This document shows, in pieces, positions 20,865-32,114 of a stretch of DNA of 64,000 bases (the stretch's first letter is position 1; every line of letters starts with the position of its first letter). The DNA is taken from positions 310,001-374,000 of the forward strand of contig NZ_CP033972.1 in NCBI RefSeq assembly GCF_003855095.1. The letters are read 5' to 3'. The notes beneath the pieces are model-generated. The model saw nothing but the letters and a program-made list of their open reading frames with translations. It was not told where the DNA came from and ran no database searches. This stretch comes from Gordonia insulae. Lineage in GTDB: Bacteria > Actinomycetota > Actinomycetes > Mycobacteriales > Mycobacteriaceae. The translations under genes and the position numbers were made by a program.

Positions 20865-21509
20865 ATGACGAGCGCACCCGCGGTCACCGTCCTCGACTAC
20901 GGCTCGGGGAACCTGCGGTCGGCGCAGCGCGCCCTGGAGCGGGCGGGCGCCGACGTCACGGTCACCGACGACCGCGACGCCGCGACGAACTGTGATGGTC
21001 TCGTCGTGCCGGGCGTCGGTGCGTTCGCGGCATGCATCGACGGGCTGAAGGCGGTCAGAGGCCACCGGATCATCGACCAGCGACTCGCCGGCGGCCGACC
21101 GGTGCTCGGCATCTGTGTGGGCATGCAGATCCTGTTCGAGCGCGGCGTCGAGTTCGGTGTCGAGGCCGATGGGTGTGGCGAATGGCCGGGAACGGTGAGT
21201 CAGTTGCAGGCGCCGGTGCTGCCGCATATGGGATGGAACACCGTGCAGGCCCCCGACGACTCGGTCCTCTTCGACGGCCTCGACGACGACACCCGCTTCT
21301 ACTTCGTGCACTCCTACGCCGCGCAGACCTGGGACATGGACAACGACGGCTCTCCGCTCGAATCGCCGAAGCTGACGTGGGCGACCCACGGCGGGCCGTT
21401 CCTGGCGGCGGTGGAGAACGGTGCGCTCGCGGCCACCCAGTTCCATCCGGAGAAATCCGGTGACGCCGGTGCGCACCTGCTCCGCAACTGGGTGAGATCG
21501 CTGTCATGA
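20865..21509 (+). CDS. hisH: HisH, glutamine amidotransferase subunit of imidazole glycerol phosphate synthase
   Basis: HisH hydrolyses glutamine and passes ammonia to HisF. The class I glutaminase triad is visible: Cys in [11 protein letters not shown], and His and Glu in [20 protein letters not shown] is the family N-terminus. The ATG at 20865 gives 214 residues. It overlaps the next gene by 4 bases. HisF lies three genes downstream in the same operon. Confidence 0.95.
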   Translation: MTSAPAVTVLDYGSGNLRSAQRALERAGADVTVTDDRDAATNCDGLVVPGVGAFAACIDGLKAVRGHRIIDQRLAGGRPVLGICVGMQILFERGVEFGVEADGCGEWPGTVSQLQAPVLPHMGWNTVQAPDDSVLFDGLDDDTRFYFVHSYAAQTWDMDNDGSPLESPKLTWATHGGPFLAAVENGALAATQFHPEKSGDAGAHLLRNWVRSLS

Positions 21510-21835
21510 CCTTCGGCGACACCCGGTTCTCGTTCGGCAAGCTCGTGCTGTTCGCGCTCGGCGCGGGCGTGCTCGTGCTGCTGGTGTCGATCCCGATCAT
21601 CCTGCTGATAGCCCGGTGGTCGCCGATCGCAGGCCTGGTCGTCGCACTGATCGCGGTGCTGGCGATGATCGCCGCCATCGGCACCGTGTCGCGCCGCATG
21701 ATCGCCACCGCCGAGCGTGAGATCCTGGCCGCGCGCGCGGCCGAGGACGCCGCCCGCTCCCACGACCCCCGGCCGCGGGTCATCGATCCCCAGACCGTCG
21801 AACCGACAGACAGGAACTCCTCCACCGATGGGTAA
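21506..21835 (+). CDS. Small two-helix membrane protein inside the his operon
   Basis: A 109-residue protein with two adjacent hydrophobic helices (about residues 11-35 and 39-62) followed by a charged, Arg/Glu/Ala-rich cytoplasmic tail. It overlaps hisH at its start (ATGA) and priA at its end by 8 bases, so it is translated with the his genes. I do not recognise a family. Other mycolate bacteria also carry small hypothetical genes around hisH. A role in histidine synthesis is unproven. Confidence 0.8.
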   Translation: MTFGDTRFSFGKLVLFALGAGVLVLLVSIPIILLIARWSPIAGLVVALIAVLAMIAAIGTVSRRMIATAEREILAARAAEDAARSHDPRPRVIDPQTVEPTDRNSSTDG

Positions 21836-22571
21836 CACCCTTGAACTCCTCCCGGCCGTCGACGTCGCCGATGGGCAGGCAGTCCGCCTCGTGCAGGGCG
21901 CAGCCGGCACCGAGACCTCCTACGGGTCCCCCCGCGAGGCCGCGCTGGCCTGGCAGTCCGACGGTGCCGAGTGGATCCATCTCGTCGACCTCGACGCCGC
22001 CTTCGGTCGCGGCAACAATCGCGAACTGCTGGCCGACGTCGTGGGCGAACTCGATGTGAAGGTGGAGCTCTCCGGCGGCATCCGCGACGACGATTCGCTC
22101 GCCGCCGCACTCGGCACCGGCTGCACCCGCGTGAATCTCGGTACCGCCGCTCTGGAGAACCCCGACTGGTGTGCGCGGGCGATCGAGCGGTACGGCGATC
22201 GCATCGCGGTGGGTCTCGACGTCATCCGGGAGGGCGAGTCCTACCGGTTGCGTGGCCGCGGCTGGGTCACCGACGGCGGCGACCTGTGGGAGGTGCTGAC
22301 GCGCCTCGACCGCGACGGATGTGCCCGATACGTGGTCACCGACGTGTCCAAGGATGGCACCCTCGGTGGTCCGAATCTCGATCTGCTCGGTGAGGTCGCC
22401 GCCGCGACCTCGGCACCGATCGTGGCCTCCGGCGGCGTGTCCGCCCTCGACGACCTGATCGCCATCGCCGGCCTCGCCGACCGCGGGGTGGAGGGCGCGA
22501 TCGTCGGAAAGGCGCTCTACGCCGGACGTTTCACCCTGCCCGAGGCGCTCTCGGCCGTTGCCGGGACGTGA
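21828..22571 (+). CDS. priA: PriA (HisA/TrpF), bifunctional phosphoribosyl isomerase
   Basis: This (beta-alpha)8 barrel isomerises ProFAR in histidine synthesis. In most Actinobacteria it also isomerises phosphoribosylanthranilate in tryptophan synthesis. [18 protein letters not shown] carries the first catalytic Asp and [15 protein letters not shown] the second; [10 protein letters not shown] and [11 protein letters not shown] bind phosphate. The 247-residue protein begins at the ATG at 21828, inside the previous gene. No trpF is present in the trp block downstream, which supports dual function. Confidence 0.93.
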   Translation: MGNTLELLPAVDVADGQAVRLVQGAAGTETSYGSPREAALAWQSDGAEWIHLVDLDAAFGRGNNRELLADVVGELDVKVELSGGIRDDDSLAAALGTGCTRVNLGTAALENPDWCARAIERYGDRIAVGLDVIREGESYRLRGRGWVTDGGDLWEVLTRLDRDGCARYVVTDVSKDGTLGGPNLDLLGEVAAATSAPIVASGGVSALDDLIAIAGLADRGVEGAIVGKALYAGRFTLPEALSAVAGT

Positions 22572-23419
22572 TGGACCACCTCGCACTGCTCGAGACCGCG
22601 AGCACCATCCTCGACTCCGTCGTCGACGAGTTCGTCGACGGCCTCGGGGCGCCGAGTGCGGTCGCCAAGGGCGCCACCGATTTCGCCACCCAGGTCGATC
22701 TCGACCTCGAGCGCCGGATCAGCGGGGAACTCGCTGATCGCACCCAGATCCCGGTGCACGGCGAGGAGTTCGGCGGCCCGCCCGTCACCGATGGGGCCGT
22801 CTGGGTCCTCGACCCCGTGGACGGCACCTACAACTATTCGACCGGCGTGCCGATGTCGGGGATCCTGCTCGGACTCCTCGTCGACGGCGAACCGGTCCTC
22901 GGCCTCACCTGGCTGCCGTTGCTCGGGCGCCGCTACGCCGCACACGTCGACGGTCCGCTGTTCTCCGACGGTGCCCCGATGGTGCCGCTGAGCGCGGTGA
23001 GTCTGCGATCGTCGGCGATCGCCTACGGCCCGTTCAATGCGGCGGGCGGTGGGCGCTATCCCGGTGCGCGACGTGCCGATGTGATCCGGGCGCTGAGCTC
23101 ACGGGTCGCACGGCTGCGCATGACGGGCAGCACCGGCGTCGACATGGCCTACACGGCGGCCGGGATCTTCGGCGGCGCAGTCGCTTTCGGCCGGCACGCG
23201 TGGGACAACGCGGCCGGCGCGGCACTGGTACGAGCGGCCGGCGGCGTCGCCACCGACCTCGGCGGCGCACCATGGACCGCGACATCGACATCCCTCGTCG
23301 CCGCTGCCCCCGGTCTGCACACCGAACTGATGGCGGTCATCGACGAGGTCGTCGGCGACGAATGGGGCGCACAGACCCCGCCGTCGTCGACCCCAGAGAA
23401 CACCGGAGGTCGATCATGA
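22568..23419 (+). CDS. impA: ImpA-like inositol monophosphatase family phosphatase
   Basis: A 283-residue Mg-dependent phosphatase of the inositol monophosphatase superfamily. Metal-binding motifs are [19 protein letters not shown] and [17 protein letters not shown]. impA occupies the same place between hisA and hisF in M. tuberculosis (Rv1604) and C. glutamicum. It may dephosphorylate inositol phosphate or histinol phosphate, since a HisN-type enzyme of this superfamily does the latter in corynebacteria and HisB here is monofunctional. Start is GTG 22568 (GTGA overlap with priA) or ATG 22571. Confidence 0.88.
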   Translation: MMDHLALLETASTILDSVVDEFVDGLGAPSAVAKGATDFATQVDLDLERRISGELADRTQIPVHGEEFGGPPVTDGAVWVLDPVDGTYNYSTGVPMSGILLGLLVDGEPVLGLTWLPLLGRRYAAHVDGPLFSDGAPMVPLSAVSLRSSAIAYGPFNAAGGGRYPGARRADVIRALSSRVARLRMTGSTGVDMAYTAAGIFGGAVAFGRHAWDNAAGAALVRAAGGVATDLGGAPWTATSTSLVAAAPGLHTELMAVIDEVVGDEWGAQTPPSSTPENTGGRS

Positions 23420-24189
23420 CAGTCGCCGTGCGCGTCATCCCGTGTCTGGACGTGGACGACGGCCGGGTCGTCAAGGGCGTCAACTTCCAGAATCTGCGCG
23501 ACGCCGGCGATCCCGTCGAACTCGCCTCGCGCTACGACGGTGAGGGCGCCGACGAACTGACCTTCCTCGACGTCACCGCGTCGAGCTCGGGCCGGTCGAC
23601 GATGATCGAGGTGGTCAAGCGGACCGCCGATCAGATCTTCATCCCGCTCACCGTCGGTGGCGGTATCCGCACCGTCGACGACGTCGACACGATGTTGCGG
23701 GCCGGCGCGGACAAGGTCAGCGTCAACACGGCGGCGATCGCCCGCCCCGAGGTACTCGCCGAGATGAGCCGACGATTCGGTTCGCAGTGCATCGTGCTGT
23801 CGGTGGACGCGCGCACCGTGCCGGCGGGTTCCGAGCCGACGCCATCGGGCTGGGAGGTCACCACCCACGGCGGCCGGCAGGGCACCGGCATCGACGCGGT
23901 CGAATGGGCGCGACGCGGCCAGGACCTCGGTGTGGGGGAGATCCTGCTCAACTCGATGGACGCCGACGGCACCAAGCGCGGCTTCGACCTGCGGATGCTC
24001 TCCGCGGTCCGGGCACAGGTCCACGTGCCGGTGATCGCCAGCGGCGGCGCCGGGGCCATCGGTGATTTCGCACCCGCGGTCGCGGCCGGGGCGGATGCGG
24101 TGCTCGCCGCATCGGTGTTCCACTTCGGCGAACTGACCATCCCCGACGTCAAGACCGCGATGGCGGCCGAGGGAATCATCGTGCGCTGA
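23416..24189 (+). CDS. hisF: HisF, cyclase subunit of imidazole glycerol phosphate synthase
   Basis: HisF uses ammonia from HisH to form imidazoleglycerol phosphate and AICAR. It is a 257-residue barrel with [19 protein letters not shown] (catalytic Asp), [36 protein letters not shown] (second catalytic Asp) and [11 protein letters not shown]. The ATG at 23416 overlaps the impA stop. It is separated from hisI by 59 bases, the largest gap so far inside this operon. Confidence 0.96.
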   Translation: MTVAVRVIPCLDVDDGRVVKGVNFQNLRDAGDPVELASRYDGEGADELTFLDVTASSSGRSTMIEVVKRTADQIFIPLTVGGGIRTVDDVDTMLRAGADKVSVNTAAIARPEVLAEMSRRFGSQCIVLSVDARTVPAGSEPTPSGWEVTTHGGRQGTGIDAVEWARRGQDLGVGEILLNSMDADGTKRGFDLRMLSAVRAQVHVPVIASGGAGAIGDFAPAVAAGADAVLAASVFHFGELTIPDVKTAMAAEGIIVR

Positions 24190-24248
24190 CGCGGCGTTTG
24201 CCCACCGAACGCATGTGCACCAGAACGAGCATGACAGGACGGACACCG

Positions 24249-24641
24249 ATGGCACTCGACCCCGACATCGCCGCTCGGCTCAAACGCAACGACGACGGAC
24301 TCTTCGCCGCGATCGCGCAGGAGCGCACCACCGGGACCGTCCTGATGATGGCGTGGATGGACGACACCGCACTCGAGCGGACGCTGGCCACCCGGCAGGG
24401 CACCTACTACTCACGCTCCCGGCAGCAGTACTGGGTCAAGGGTGAGACCAGTGGTCACACCCAATACGTGCACGACGTCCGCATCGACTGCGACGGCGAC
24501 ACCCTGCTCCTGGTGGTCGACCAGGTCGGGGCCGCCTGCCACACCGGCAACCACAGCTGCTTCGACACCCCGTCGCTTCCGCTCGGAACCGGCGACGGAC
24601 CCCCGGCCGACGAGGCTCCCGCGGCCGCCGGGGGAGAATGA
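24249..24641 (+). CDS. hisI: HisI, phosphoribosyl-AMP cyclohydrolase
   Basis: HisI opens the purine ring of PR-AMP. The monofunctional 130-residue protein has [33 protein letters not shown] and the metal-binding [26 protein letters not shown] with its cysteines. I prefer the ATG at 24249 after AGGACGG; an in-frame TTG start at 24198 would add 17 residues with no similarity. HisE and HisG are not in the window; in related genomes hisE-hisG lie elsewhere. Confidence 0.95.
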   Translation: MALDPDIAARLKRNDDGLFAAIAQERTTGTVLMMAWMDDTALERTLATRQGTYYSRSRQQYWVKGETSGHTQYVHDVRIDCDGDTLLLVVDQVGAACHTGNHSCFDTPSLPLGTGDGPPADEAPAAAGGE

Positions 24642-24678
24642 CACCCGACAGTCGAGAAGAAAGGTGGTGACGGCGTAG

Positions 24679-24858
24679 ATGCCATTGATCCAGATCTCGC
24701 AGACCCCGGGCCTGTCCGACCGAGTCAAGCGCGAGACCATCGCGGCGGTGACCGAGGCCTATGCGAAGGCGACCGGCAAGAACCCCGATTCGGTCTGGGT
24801 GACGATCAACGAGATCCCCCGGCAGCAATGGGGCGTCGGCGGCGAGCCACTGGGATGA
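24679..24858 (+). CDS. 4-oxalocrotonate tautomerase-like small protein (59 residues)
   Basis: A 59-residue reading frame beginning MPLIQISQ and ending WGVGGEPLG has the 4-oxalocrotonate tautomerase pattern. Pro follows the initiator Met and would be the catalytic Pro1, and the C-terminal WGVGG matches the DmpI-type members. Positions 11 and 39, Arg in the classic enzyme, are Leu and Trp here, so classic 4-OT activity is doubtful. AAAGGTGG upstream may serve as ribosome-binding site. The ATG at 24679 lies 37 bases after hisI and the stop overlaps trpE (ATGA), so it belongs to the his-trp transcript. The substrate is unknown. Confidence 0.85.
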   Translation: MPLIQISQTPGLSDRVKRETIAAVTEAYAKATGKNPDSVWVTINEIPRQQWGVGGEPLG

Positions 24859-26474
24859 GCTCCACCGAAGACTCCGCGGCCACGACGACCCTGGCCGAGT
24901 TCCTCGACCTCGCGGCGGACCACCGGGTGGTTCCCGTGACACGCAAGGTGCTGGCCGATTCCGAGACCCCGTTGTCGGCGTATCGGAAGCTCGCCGGCGA
25001 CCGGGAAGGCACCTTCCTGCTGGAATCCGCCGAGAACGGACGCTCGTGGTCGCGGTGGTCGTTCATCGGCGCACGCTCACCGTCGGCACTGACCGTCGTC
25101 GACGGCGAGGCCAGCTGGTGGGGAGAGGTCCCCACCGGCGCACCCGAGGGCGGTGACCCGATCGCCGCCCTGGCGGAGTCGTTGCGCCTGCTGGCCACCG
25201 ACCCCTTCCCGGACATGCCGCCGCTCACCGGCGGTTTCGTCGGGTTCTTCGCCTACGACATGGTGCGGCGGCTCGAGTGGCTGCCGGAGACGACGGTCGA
25301 CGACCTCGGTTTGCCGGACATGATGATGCTGCTGGCCACCGACCTGGCCGCAGTCGACCACCACGAGGGCACCATCACCCTGATCGCCAACGCGGTGAAC
25401 TGGGACGGGTCGTCCGAGCGGGCCGAGGAGGCCTACCACGACGCGGTCAACCGGCTCGACCGCATGACCGACGCGCTGGCCGCACCGGCGCCGTCGACGG
25501 TCTCGCACTTCGACCACCCCGATCCGGACTACCGGTCGCAGCGGACCCTGGCCGAGTACAGCGAGATCGTCGTCGACCTGGTCGGCGAGATCGAGGCGGG
25601 GGAGGCCTTCCAGGTGGTCCCGTCGCAGCGGTTCGAGATGGACACCGACGCCGACCCGATCGACGTCTACCGGGTGCTGCGGGCCTCCAACCCGAGCCCG
25701 TACATGTACCTGCTGCGGATGCCGGGCGGAACGGGTGCACGACAGACTCCGTTCACCATCGTCGGGAGCAGCCCGGAGGCCCTGGTCACCGTCAAATCCG
25801 GGGTCGCGACGACCCATCCGATCGCCGGGACGCGCTGGCGCGGTGCCACCGAGGAGGACGATCAGCTCCTCGCGAAGGGACTGGTCGAGGACGAGAAGGA
25901 GAACGCCGAGCACCTGATGCTCGTCGACCTCGGCCGTAATGACCTCGGCCGCGTGTGCCGTCCGGGCACGGTCAAGGTCAGCGACTACCGCCACGTCGAG
26001 CGCTACAGCCACGTGATGCATCTGGTGTCGACGGTGTCGGGCACGCTGCGCGACGACCAGCACGCCCTCGACGCGGTGACGGCGTGCTTTCCGGCCGGCA
26101 CTCTGACCGGGGCGCCCAAGGTGCGCGCGATGGAACTCATCGACGAGCACGAACTGACCAGGCGCGGGATCTACGGCGGCATCGTCGGCTACCTCGACTT
26201 CGCCGGCGACGCCGACACGGCGATCGCGATCCGGACCGCAGTGATGGCCGACGACAAGGCGTTCGTGCAGGCCGGTGGCGGTGTGGTCGCCGACAGTCAG
26301 CCCGAATACGAGTACAACGAGGCGCGCAACAAGGCGAAGGCGGTGCTCAACGCGGTCGCGGCGGCCGGCACGATGACGCGGGTCGGCTCGACCGGGGCCG
26401 GTGTCGACACCGGTGCCGATACCGCTGCCGGAGCCGCTACCGAAGCCACTGCGGGGGAGAGTTCGATCCGATGA
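24855..26474 (+). CDS. trpE: TrpE, anthranilate synthase component I
   Basis: TrpE makes anthranilate from chorismate with ammonia from TrpG. The 539-residue protein carries the tryptophan feedback motif LLES (in [10 protein letters not shown]), [31 protein letters not shown] and [18 protein letters not shown], with the chorismate-binding [16 protein letters not shown] at the end. The last 35 residues are a Gly/Ala/Thr-rich tail not seen in the core family. trpG and trpD are not in this block, as in mycobacteria. Start and stop overlap the neighbouring genes by 4 bases. Confidence 0.96.
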   Translation: MSSTEDSAATTTLAEFLDLAADHRVVPVTRKVLADSETPLSAYRKLAGDREGTFLLESAENGRSWSRWSFIGARSPSALTVVDGEASWWGEVPTGAPEGGDPIAALAESLRLLATDPFPDMPPLTGGFVGFFAYDMVRRLEWLPETTVDDLGLPDMMMLLATDLAAVDHHEGTITLIANAVNWDGSSERAEEAYHDAVNRLDRMTDALAAPAPSTVSHFDHPDPDYRSQRTLAEYSEIVVDLVGEIEAGEAFQVVPSQRFEMDTDADPIDVYRVLRASNPSPYMYLLRMPGGTGARQTPFTIVGSSPEALVTVKSGVATTHPIAGTRWRGATEEDDQLLAKGLVEDEKENAEHLMLVDLGRNDLGRVCRPGTVKVSDYRHVERYSHVMHLVSTVSGTLRDDQHALDAVTACFPAGTLTGAPKVRAMELIDEHELTRRGIYGGIVGYLDFAGDADTAIAIRTAVMADDKAFVQAGGGVVADSQPEYEYNEARNKAKAVLNAVAAAGTMTRVGSTGAGVDTGADTAAGAATEATAGESSIR

Positions 26475-27304
26475 CGGCCAGGACACCGGCAGACACCGAC
26501 CCCGCGGTCGCCACCAGGGCATTCCTGCGCCGACGTCAGATCTATGCGGCAGTGCTGCTGGCGCTGGCGGCGCTGGCCTTCTGGTCGTCGTCGCGTCTGG
26601 TGTGGTGTCGGGTGCTGGCCGCCGACGGACTCGCCCCGGCTCGTGACTTCGACGTGCGGGGCGCCGACTGGAGCCCCTGGCTGACACCGCTGGCCTTGGT
26701 CTTGCTGGCCGCGATCCTCGCGGCGTTCTCTGTTCGCGGCTGGGGCCTACGACTGATCGCGATCCTGGTCGCCGCGGCCGGCGTGCTCGCCGCGATCCCG
26801 GCGATATCCCTGATCACCGGCGGCGCGGATTCCGACTACGCCTCCGATGCCGCCGACATCCCCGGTCGGTTCCAGGTCCTGCTCATCACCACCAACTCGT
26901 GGGCCGCGGTTGTCGTGCTCGTGGGCGCGGTGTGCGCCGTCCTCGCCGGAGTCCTGTTGCTGCGGGTCGCGCGTGGTGCCACGGGCATGTCGTCGAAGTA
27001 CAAGACTCCCGGGGCGCGTCGCGCGGAGCTCGAGCAGCAGATCTTCGCCGACCACGAGCGCAAGACCGCAGGCGCTGCCGGAGTCGCTGGCGCTGGCGAA
27101 CCGGGTGGCGACCGCAACGACGGGCCGTCGGCGGACAGCGGATCGGCGCGACCCGGTAACGAAGGACCGCCCGCGAACGAACGCATGATGTGGGATGCGC
27201 TCGACACCGGGATCGATCCCACCGACGTCGACGACAGCATCGGCGAGACCAGCCCTGAGCAGCCAACCCGAACACAGGACGATTCGGGTGGCGGTCTACC
27301 CTGA
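26471..27304 (+). CDS. Trp-operon-associated membrane protein
   Basis: A 277-residue protein with four hydrophobic segments (about residues 24-42, 70-87, 92-114 and 140-163) and a long hydrophilic, Gly/Asp/Pro-rich C-terminal tail. It corresponds to the actinobacterial family of Trp biosynthesis-associated membrane proteins found between trpE and trpC (Rv1610 in M. tuberculosis). The function is unknown. It overlaps trpE by ATGA, and trpC follows after 33 bases. Confidence 0.87.
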   Translation: MTARTPADTDPAVATRAFLRRRQIYAAVLLALAALAFWSSSRLVWCRVLAADGLAPARDFDVRGADWSPWLTPLALVLLAAILAAFSVRGWGLRLIAILVAAAGVLAAIPAISLITGGADSDYASDAADIPGRFQVLLITTNSWAAVVVLVGAVCAVLAGVLLLRVARGATGMSSKYKTPGARRAELEQQIFADHERKTAGAAGVAGAGEPGGDRNDGPSADSGSARPGNEGPPANERMMWDALDTGIDPTDVDDSIGETSPEQPTRTQDDSGGGLP

Positions 27305-27337
27305 GAACACACGAACATCGAAAGGGGGCCAACGATC

Positions 27338-28156
27338 GTGACTTCGCCGACAGTCCTCGATTCCATCATCGAGGGAGTGAAAGCTGACGTCGCCGCGCGC
27401 GAAGCGGTGGTCGACTACGCGGCGATCAAGGCGGCGTCGACGCAGGCTCCCGACCCCAAAGATGCGATGGCGGCATTCCGCCAGCCCGGCATCGGGGTCA
27501 TCGCGGAAGTGAAGCGCGCCAGCCCGTCGAAGGGTGATCTGGCGGCGATCGCCGATCCCGCCCGGCTCGCCGCCGCCTACGAGGCCGGCGGGGCGCGCAT
27601 CATCAGCGTGTTGACCGAGCAGCGCCGGTTCCGTGGTTCGCTCGCCGACCTGGACAGTGTGCGCGCGGCCGTGAACATCCCGGTCCTGCGCAAGGACTTC
27701 ATCGTCGGCCCGTATCAGATCCACGAGGCCCGCGCCCACGGCGCCGACCTCATCCTGCTGATCGTCGCGGCCCTCGAACAGAACGTGCTCGCCTCCCTGC
27801 TCGACCGCACCGAGAGCCTCGGGATGACCGCGCTCGTCGAGGTGCACACCGAGGAGGAGGCCAACCGCGCACTCGAGGCGGGAGCCTCGGTGGTCGGTGT
27901 CAACGCGCGCAATCTCAAGACCCTCGAGGTCGACCGCGACTGCTTTGCACGGATCGCGCCCGGACTGCCCACGCAGGTGATCCGGATCGCCGAATCAGGT
28001 GTGCGCGGCACTGCCGATCTGCTCGCCTATGCCGGTGCCGGCGCCGACGCCGTCCTGGTGGGCGAGGGTCTGGTCACCAGTGGTGACCCGCGTGCCGCGG
28101 TGTCCGAACTCGTCACCGCGGGCACCCACCCGTCCTGCCCGAAACCGGTTCGCTGA
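27338..28156 (+). CDS. trpC: TrpC, indole-3-glycerol phosphate synthase
   Basis: TrpC closes the indole ring from CdRP. The 272-residue barrel shows [15 protein letters not shown] (catalytic Glu and Lys), [45 protein letters not shown] and AESGVRG. The GTG at 27338 follows AAAGGGGG (27321-27328). It is not fused to TrpF. trpB starts 41 bases downstream. Confidence 0.96.
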   Translation: MTSPTVLDSIIEGVKADVAAREAVVDYAAIKAASTQAPDPKDAMAAFRQPGIGVIAEVKRASPSKGDLAAIADPARLAAAYEAGGARIISVLTEQRRFRGSLADLDSVRAAVNIPVLRKDFIVGPYQIHEARAHGADLILLIVAALEQNVLASLLDRTESLGMTALVEVHTEEEANRALEAGASVVGVNARNLKTLEVDRDCFARIAPGLPTQVIRIAESGVRGTADLLAYAGAGADAVLVGEGLVTSGDPRAAVSELVTAGTHPSCPKPVR

Positions 28157-28197
28157 CGGCCTGTTCCGCCCGCCGACCCCGATAGCGACAAGAGACC

Positions 28198-29514
28198 GTG
28201 ACCTCGAATCCCGAGACCTCAGCCGTTTCCTACCCGGCGGCCAGCGTCGGCCTGACCACCCGGACGTCGATCGAACCCGACGAGAGCGGACACTTCGGTG
28301 TCTATGGCGGGCGGCATGTCCCCGAAGCCCTGATGGCGGTGATCGACGAGGTCACCACGACGTATCAGAAGCTGCGTCGCGACGACGACTACCTGGCCGA
28401 GCTGGACCGGTTGCAGCGGCACTACACCGGCCGCCCGTCGCCGCTCTACGAGGCGGCCCGACTGCGTGAATCAGCCAGTGGCGCAAGGATTTTCCTCAAA
28501 CGCGAGGATCTCAACCACACCGGTTCGCACAAGATCAACAACGTGCTCGGGCAGGCCCTGCTGGCGCAGCGGATGGGTAAGTCGCGAGTGATCGCGGAGA
28601 CCGGTGCCGGCCAGCACGGGGTGGCCACGGCCACCGCATGCGCATTGCTCGGTCTGGAATGCGTGGTCTACATGGGTCGCGTCGACACCGACCGGCAGGC
28701 GCTCAATGTGGCGCGGATGCGACTGCTCGGCGCCGAGGTGATCGCCGTCGACAACGGCTCGGCCACCCTCAAGGACGCCATCAACGAGGCCATGCGCGAC
28801 TGGGTCACCAACGCGCACAACACCTACTACTGCTTCGGCACCGCGGCGGGCCCGCATCCGTTCCCCACGATGGTGCGCGATCTGCAGCGGGTCGTCGGGC
28901 TGGAGGCCCGCGCCCAGATCCTGGAGCAGGCCGGCCGACTGCCGGATGCCGTGGTCGCGTGCGTCGGCGGTGGCTCCAATGCGATCGGCATCTTCCATCC
29001 GTTCATCGACGACGACGCGGTCCGGCTCGTCGGCTACGAGGCAGCCGGTGACGGCGTCGAGACAGGTCGGCACGCGGCGACCTTCACCGGCGGCACGCCG
29101 GGGGCCTTCCAGGGCGCCTACTCGTACCTGCTGCAGGACGAGGACGGCCAGACGATCGAATCGCATTCGATCTCCGCGGGCCTCGACTACCCGGGTGTCG
29201 GTCCCGAGCACGCCTACCTGAAGGACATCGGCCGCGCCGAATACCAGCCGATCAACGACACCGAGGCGATGGACGCGCTCGCACTGCTGAGTCGGCGTGA
29301 GGGCATCATCCCGGCCATCGAGTCGGCGCACGCCGTCGCCGGCGCGCTCAAGCTCGGTCAGGTGCTCGGCGACGGGGCGATCATCGTGGTCAGTCTGTCC
29401 GGTCGCGGCGACAAGGACGTCGACACCGCAGCCGAATGGTTCCACCTGTTCGACAAGCCGCCGTCACAGGACGAGGCGGCAAGCGGGGGAGAGCAGACAG
29501 GGGAACCGGTATGA
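28198..29514 (+). CDS. trpB: TrpB, tryptophan synthase beta subunit
   Basis: TrpB joins indole and serine with PLP. Signatures are [28 protein letters not shown] with the PLP lysine, [11 protein letters not shown], the phosphate-binding VGGGSNAIG and [13 protein letters not shown]. Length is 438 residues, with about 35 extra at the N-terminus compared with E. coli, a usual actinobacterial extension. Start is GTG at 28198; the stop overlaps trpA (ATGA), the classic coupling of the two subunits. Confidence 0.97.
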   Translation: MTSNPETSAVSYPAASVGLTTRTSIEPDESGHFGVYGGRHVPEALMAVIDEVTTTYQKLRRDDDYLAELDRLQRHYTGRPSPLYEAARLRESASGARIFLKREDLNHTGSHKINNVLGQALLAQRMGKSRVIAETGAGQHGVATATACALLGLECVVYMGRVDTDRQALNVARMRLLGAEVIAVDNGSATLKDAINEAMRDWVTNAHNTYYCFGTAAGPHPFPTMVRDLQRVVGLEARAQILEQAGRLPDAVVACVGGGSNAIGIFHPFIDDDAVRLVGYEAAGDGVETGRHAATFTGGTPGAFQGAYSYLLQDEDGQTIESHSISAGLDYPGVGPEHAYLKDIGRAEYQPINDTEAMDALALLSRREGIIPAIESAHAVAGALKLGQVLGDGAIIVVSLSGRGDKDVDTAAEWFHLFDKPPSQDEAASGGEQTGEPV

Positions 29515-30344
29515 GCGACGCGAGCGCGACGACGATCACCCACACCGCGCCGTCGAGACTCGCGCCGACGTTCGCCCGGTGCCGCGACGAGGGACGCAGT
29601 GCCCTGATCGGCTATCTGCCCGTCGGTTACCCGACGGTCGACCGTTCGGTCGAGTTCTTCCGCACCATGGTGGCGGCGGGCTGCGACATCATCGAGGTGG
29701 GCGTCCCGTACTCCGACCCGGTGATGGACGGACCGACCATCCAGGAGGCCGCCGACACCGCGTTGCACAACGGGGTCCGCGTGCGCGATGTCTTCACCGC
29801 TGTCCAGGCGATCTCCGATGCCGGTGGACAAGCGGTGGTGATGAGCTACTGGAACCCGGTCCTGCAGTACGGGGTCGACCGATTCGCACGCGATCTGGCC
29901 AACGCGGGCGGCGCGGGCGTGATCACGCCCAACCTCATCCCGGAGGAAGGCGCACTCTGGCAGGCGGCGTCCGACGAGCACGACCTCGATCGCATCTACC
30001 TCGTCGCCCCGTCGTCGACCAACGAACGACTGGCGATGACCGTCGATGCGTCGCGAGGGTTCATCTACGCCGCCTCGACCATGGGCGTCACCGGTGCCCG
30101 CGACGCCGTCTCCGACGCGGCACCCGAACTGTGTGCACGCGTCCGCGCCCATTCCGACATCCCCATCGGTGTCGGGCTCGGGGTGCGCAGTGGCGCGCAG
30201 GCGGCCGAGATCGCCGCATACGCCGACGGGGTCATCGTCGGATCCGCGCTGGTGAGCGCGGCCAAGTCCGGAACCGATCACCTTGCGGCCCTGGTGGCGG
30301 AGCTGGCCGACGGTGTGCGAGCGGCAACTCCTGCCGTGTCCTGA
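29511..30344 (+). CDS. trpA: TrpA, tryptophan synthase alpha subunit
   Basis: TrpA cleaves indole-3-glycerol phosphate to indole. Motifs are [30 protein letters not shown] with the catalytic Glu and Asp, [23 protein letters not shown] and [12 protein letters not shown]. The ATG at 29511 gives 277 residues. It ends the his-trp supercluster; lgt follows after 66 bases, possibly on the same transcript. Confidence 0.96.
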   Translation: MSDASATTITHTAPSRLAPTFARCRDEGRSALIGYLPVGYPTVDRSVEFFRTMVAAGCDIIEVGVPYSDPVMDGPTIQEAADTALHNGVRVRDVFTAVQAISDAGGQAVVMSYWNPVLQYGVDRFARDLANAGGAGVITPNLIPEEGALWQAASDEHDLDRIYLVAPSSTNERLAMTVDASRGFIYAASTMGVTGARDAVSDAAPELCARVRAHSDIPIGVGLGVRSGAQAAEIAAYADGVIVGSALVSAAKSGTDHLAALVAELADGVRAATPAVS

Positions 30345-30410
30345 TTTCCGGGATTCGTTCGGCGCCGCGCCGGTGACCGACGGTTGGGTGCGCATCGGTA
30401 GGGTGGCAGC

Positions 30411-31901
30411 GTGACGGCGCCGACATCGACGATCCTGGCCTACATCCCCAGTCCTCCGGAGGGTGTGTGGCACCTCGGTCCGCTGCCGCTGCGCGCCTAT
30501 GCGCTGTGCATCATCGTCGGCATCATCGTCGCGGTCTGGTGGGGCAACCGGCGCTGGAAGGCGCGTGGCGGCCAAGAGGGTGAGGTCCTCGACGTCGCGA
30601 TCTGGGCGGTCCCGTTCGGCCTCGTCGGCGGGCGCCTCTATCACGTCGCCACCGACTGGCAGACCTACTTCGGCGACGGACCGAAGGAGCCCATCGATGC
30701 GCTGAAGATCTGGGACGGCGGCCTCGGCATCTGGGGCGCCGTGCTGCTCGGCGCGGTGGGCGCCTGGATCGGGGCGCGACGTCACGGGATTCGGCTCCCG
30801 CCGTTCGGCGACGCACTCGCACCGCCGATCCTGCTCGCGCAGGCCATCGGTCGGGTGGGCAACTACTTCAACCAGGAACTCTACGGTCGCGAGACGACCG
30901 TGCCTTGGGGCCTGAAGATCTACGAGCGGGTGGACTCCGACGGTTTCGCCGACCCCGGGCTGATCACCGGCACCTCGAACGGCCACGTCGTGGCGATCGT
31001 GCACCCGACGTTCCTGTACGAGTTGTTGTGGAGTGTGCTGGTCGTCATCCTGCTCGTCATCGTGGACCGGCGTTTCCGCATCGGACACGGCCGGCTGTTC
31101 GCCCTGTACGTCGCCGGCTACTGCGTCGGGCGATTCGGCGTCGAGCTCATGCGCTCCGACCCGGCGACCCTCATCTTCGGCACCCGGATCAACGTGTTCA
31201 CCGCGGTGGTGGTGTTCGCCTGTGCGGCAGCCTACTTCGTGCTCGCCCCGAATGGCCGGGAACGTGGGCTGGAGATCTATCACCCGGAGCGGGCGGAGGA
31301 ACTCGAAGAACTCGGTGAGACCGGATACGTCGACGATCGGTACGACGACGATCGGTACGGCGACGATCCGGAAGAATACGAGGCCGCGGCCGCCGGCGAC
31401 ACGGGATCGGCCGGCAGTGCAGCCGAGGCCGCACTCGCCGCGGCGATCGCCCGCCACACGCCTCATGGCGACGACGGTGAGCCGATGATCTCGGAGACGA
31501 CCAGCGACGCCTGGGTCCTGGAATCCGAAGGACCGTCGGACGACAGCAACGTGGATGACGCCGATGGCCCGTCGGAACCCGACGTGAGCACTGTGGAACC
31601 TGCCGAGAGCATCGCGGAACCCACCGGCAGCACCCCCGCCGACTCCGAGAGCACCCCCGACGACACCGACAGCGCCGAGTCCGACGCCGCCCAGACGTCC
31701 GAGGTCGATGGCGAGGAATCCGCGGAAGGCCCCGACACGGTCACCTCCGACACCGAAGCAGACAGCGACTCCGACACCGACTCCGACACCGACTCTGCCG
31801 AGTCCGAAGCCGACATCGACACCGACTCTGCCGAGTCCGACGCCGCCGAGTCCGACGCCGCCGAGTCTGCTGACGGCAGCGACCCCACCGACCAGAAGTA
31901 G
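30411..31901 (+). CDS. lgt: Lgt, prolipoprotein diacylglyceryl transferase with long acidic tail
   Basis: Lgt transfers diacylglycerol from phosphatidylglycerol to the lipobox cysteine of prelipoproteins in the membrane. The first 285 residues hold seven hydrophobic segments and the family motifs [31 protein letters not shown] and [15 protein letters not shown] with the Lgt signature. From about residue 290 to 496 a hydrophilic tail follows, very rich in Asp, Glu and Ser, with repeats such as DSAES and DSDTDSDTD. Mycobacterial Lgt also has a long tail, but this one is unusually acidic. Start is GTG at 30411. The position after trpA is as in M. tuberculosis. Confidence 0.95.
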   Translation: MTAPTSTILAYIPSPPEGVWHLGPLPLRAYALCIIVGIIVAVWWGNRRWKARGGQEGEVLDVAIWAVPFGLVGGRLYHVATDWQTYFGDGPKEPIDALKIWDGGLGIWGAVLLGAVGAWIGARRHGIRLPPFGDALAPPILLAQAIGRVGNYFNQELYGRETTVPWGLKIYERVDSDGFADPGLITGTSNGHVVAIVHPTFLYELLWSVLVVILLVIVDRRFRIGHGRLFALYVAGYCVGRFGVELMRSDPATLIFGTRINVFTAVVVFACAAAYFVLAPNGRERGLEIYHPERAEELEELGETGYVDDRYDDDRYGDDPEEYEAAAAGDTGSAGSAAEAALAAAIARHTPHGDDGEPMISETTSDAWVLESEGPSDDSNVDDADGPSEPDVSTVEPAESIAEPTGSTPADSESTPDDTDSAESDAAQTSEVDGEESAEGPDTVTSDTEADSDSDTDSDTDSAESEADIDTDSAESDAAESDAAESADGSDPTDQK

Positions 31902-32114
31902 GCGATCTCTCACACGTCACGCGGATCACATCCGTTCCGACCTCGGTGACCGGCGAGTAGGCGGCACCGCCCGAATCGGTCGGATAGAGTGATGATTCAC
32001 GGTGCGCGGGATCAGCCCATCTGACTCCGGCACCGACAATTGCTCCACGGGCCAGCGCTGTCCCTGAGGACATCGAGCAGTGCGATTCGTCAGCGAGTCG
32101 AGTGGAGGTTCGAG
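31902..32114. promoter_or_regulatory. 213-base gltBD upstream region
   Basis: Gene-free stretch between lgt and gltB. The Shine-Dalgarno GGAGG (32104-32108) fixes the gltB start at 32115. AT-richer blocks around 31978-32000 could hold the promoter, but I see no convincing -35/-10 pair, terminator hairpin or known nitrogen-regulator box. The operon probably has its own promoter here because nothing couples it to lgt. Confidence 0.4.

Noticed and set aside
29358..31913. 851-codon minus-strand frame opposite trpA and lgt
   Set aside because: Covers conserved genes on the other strand; Val/Gly/Arg-rich shadow with no domain.
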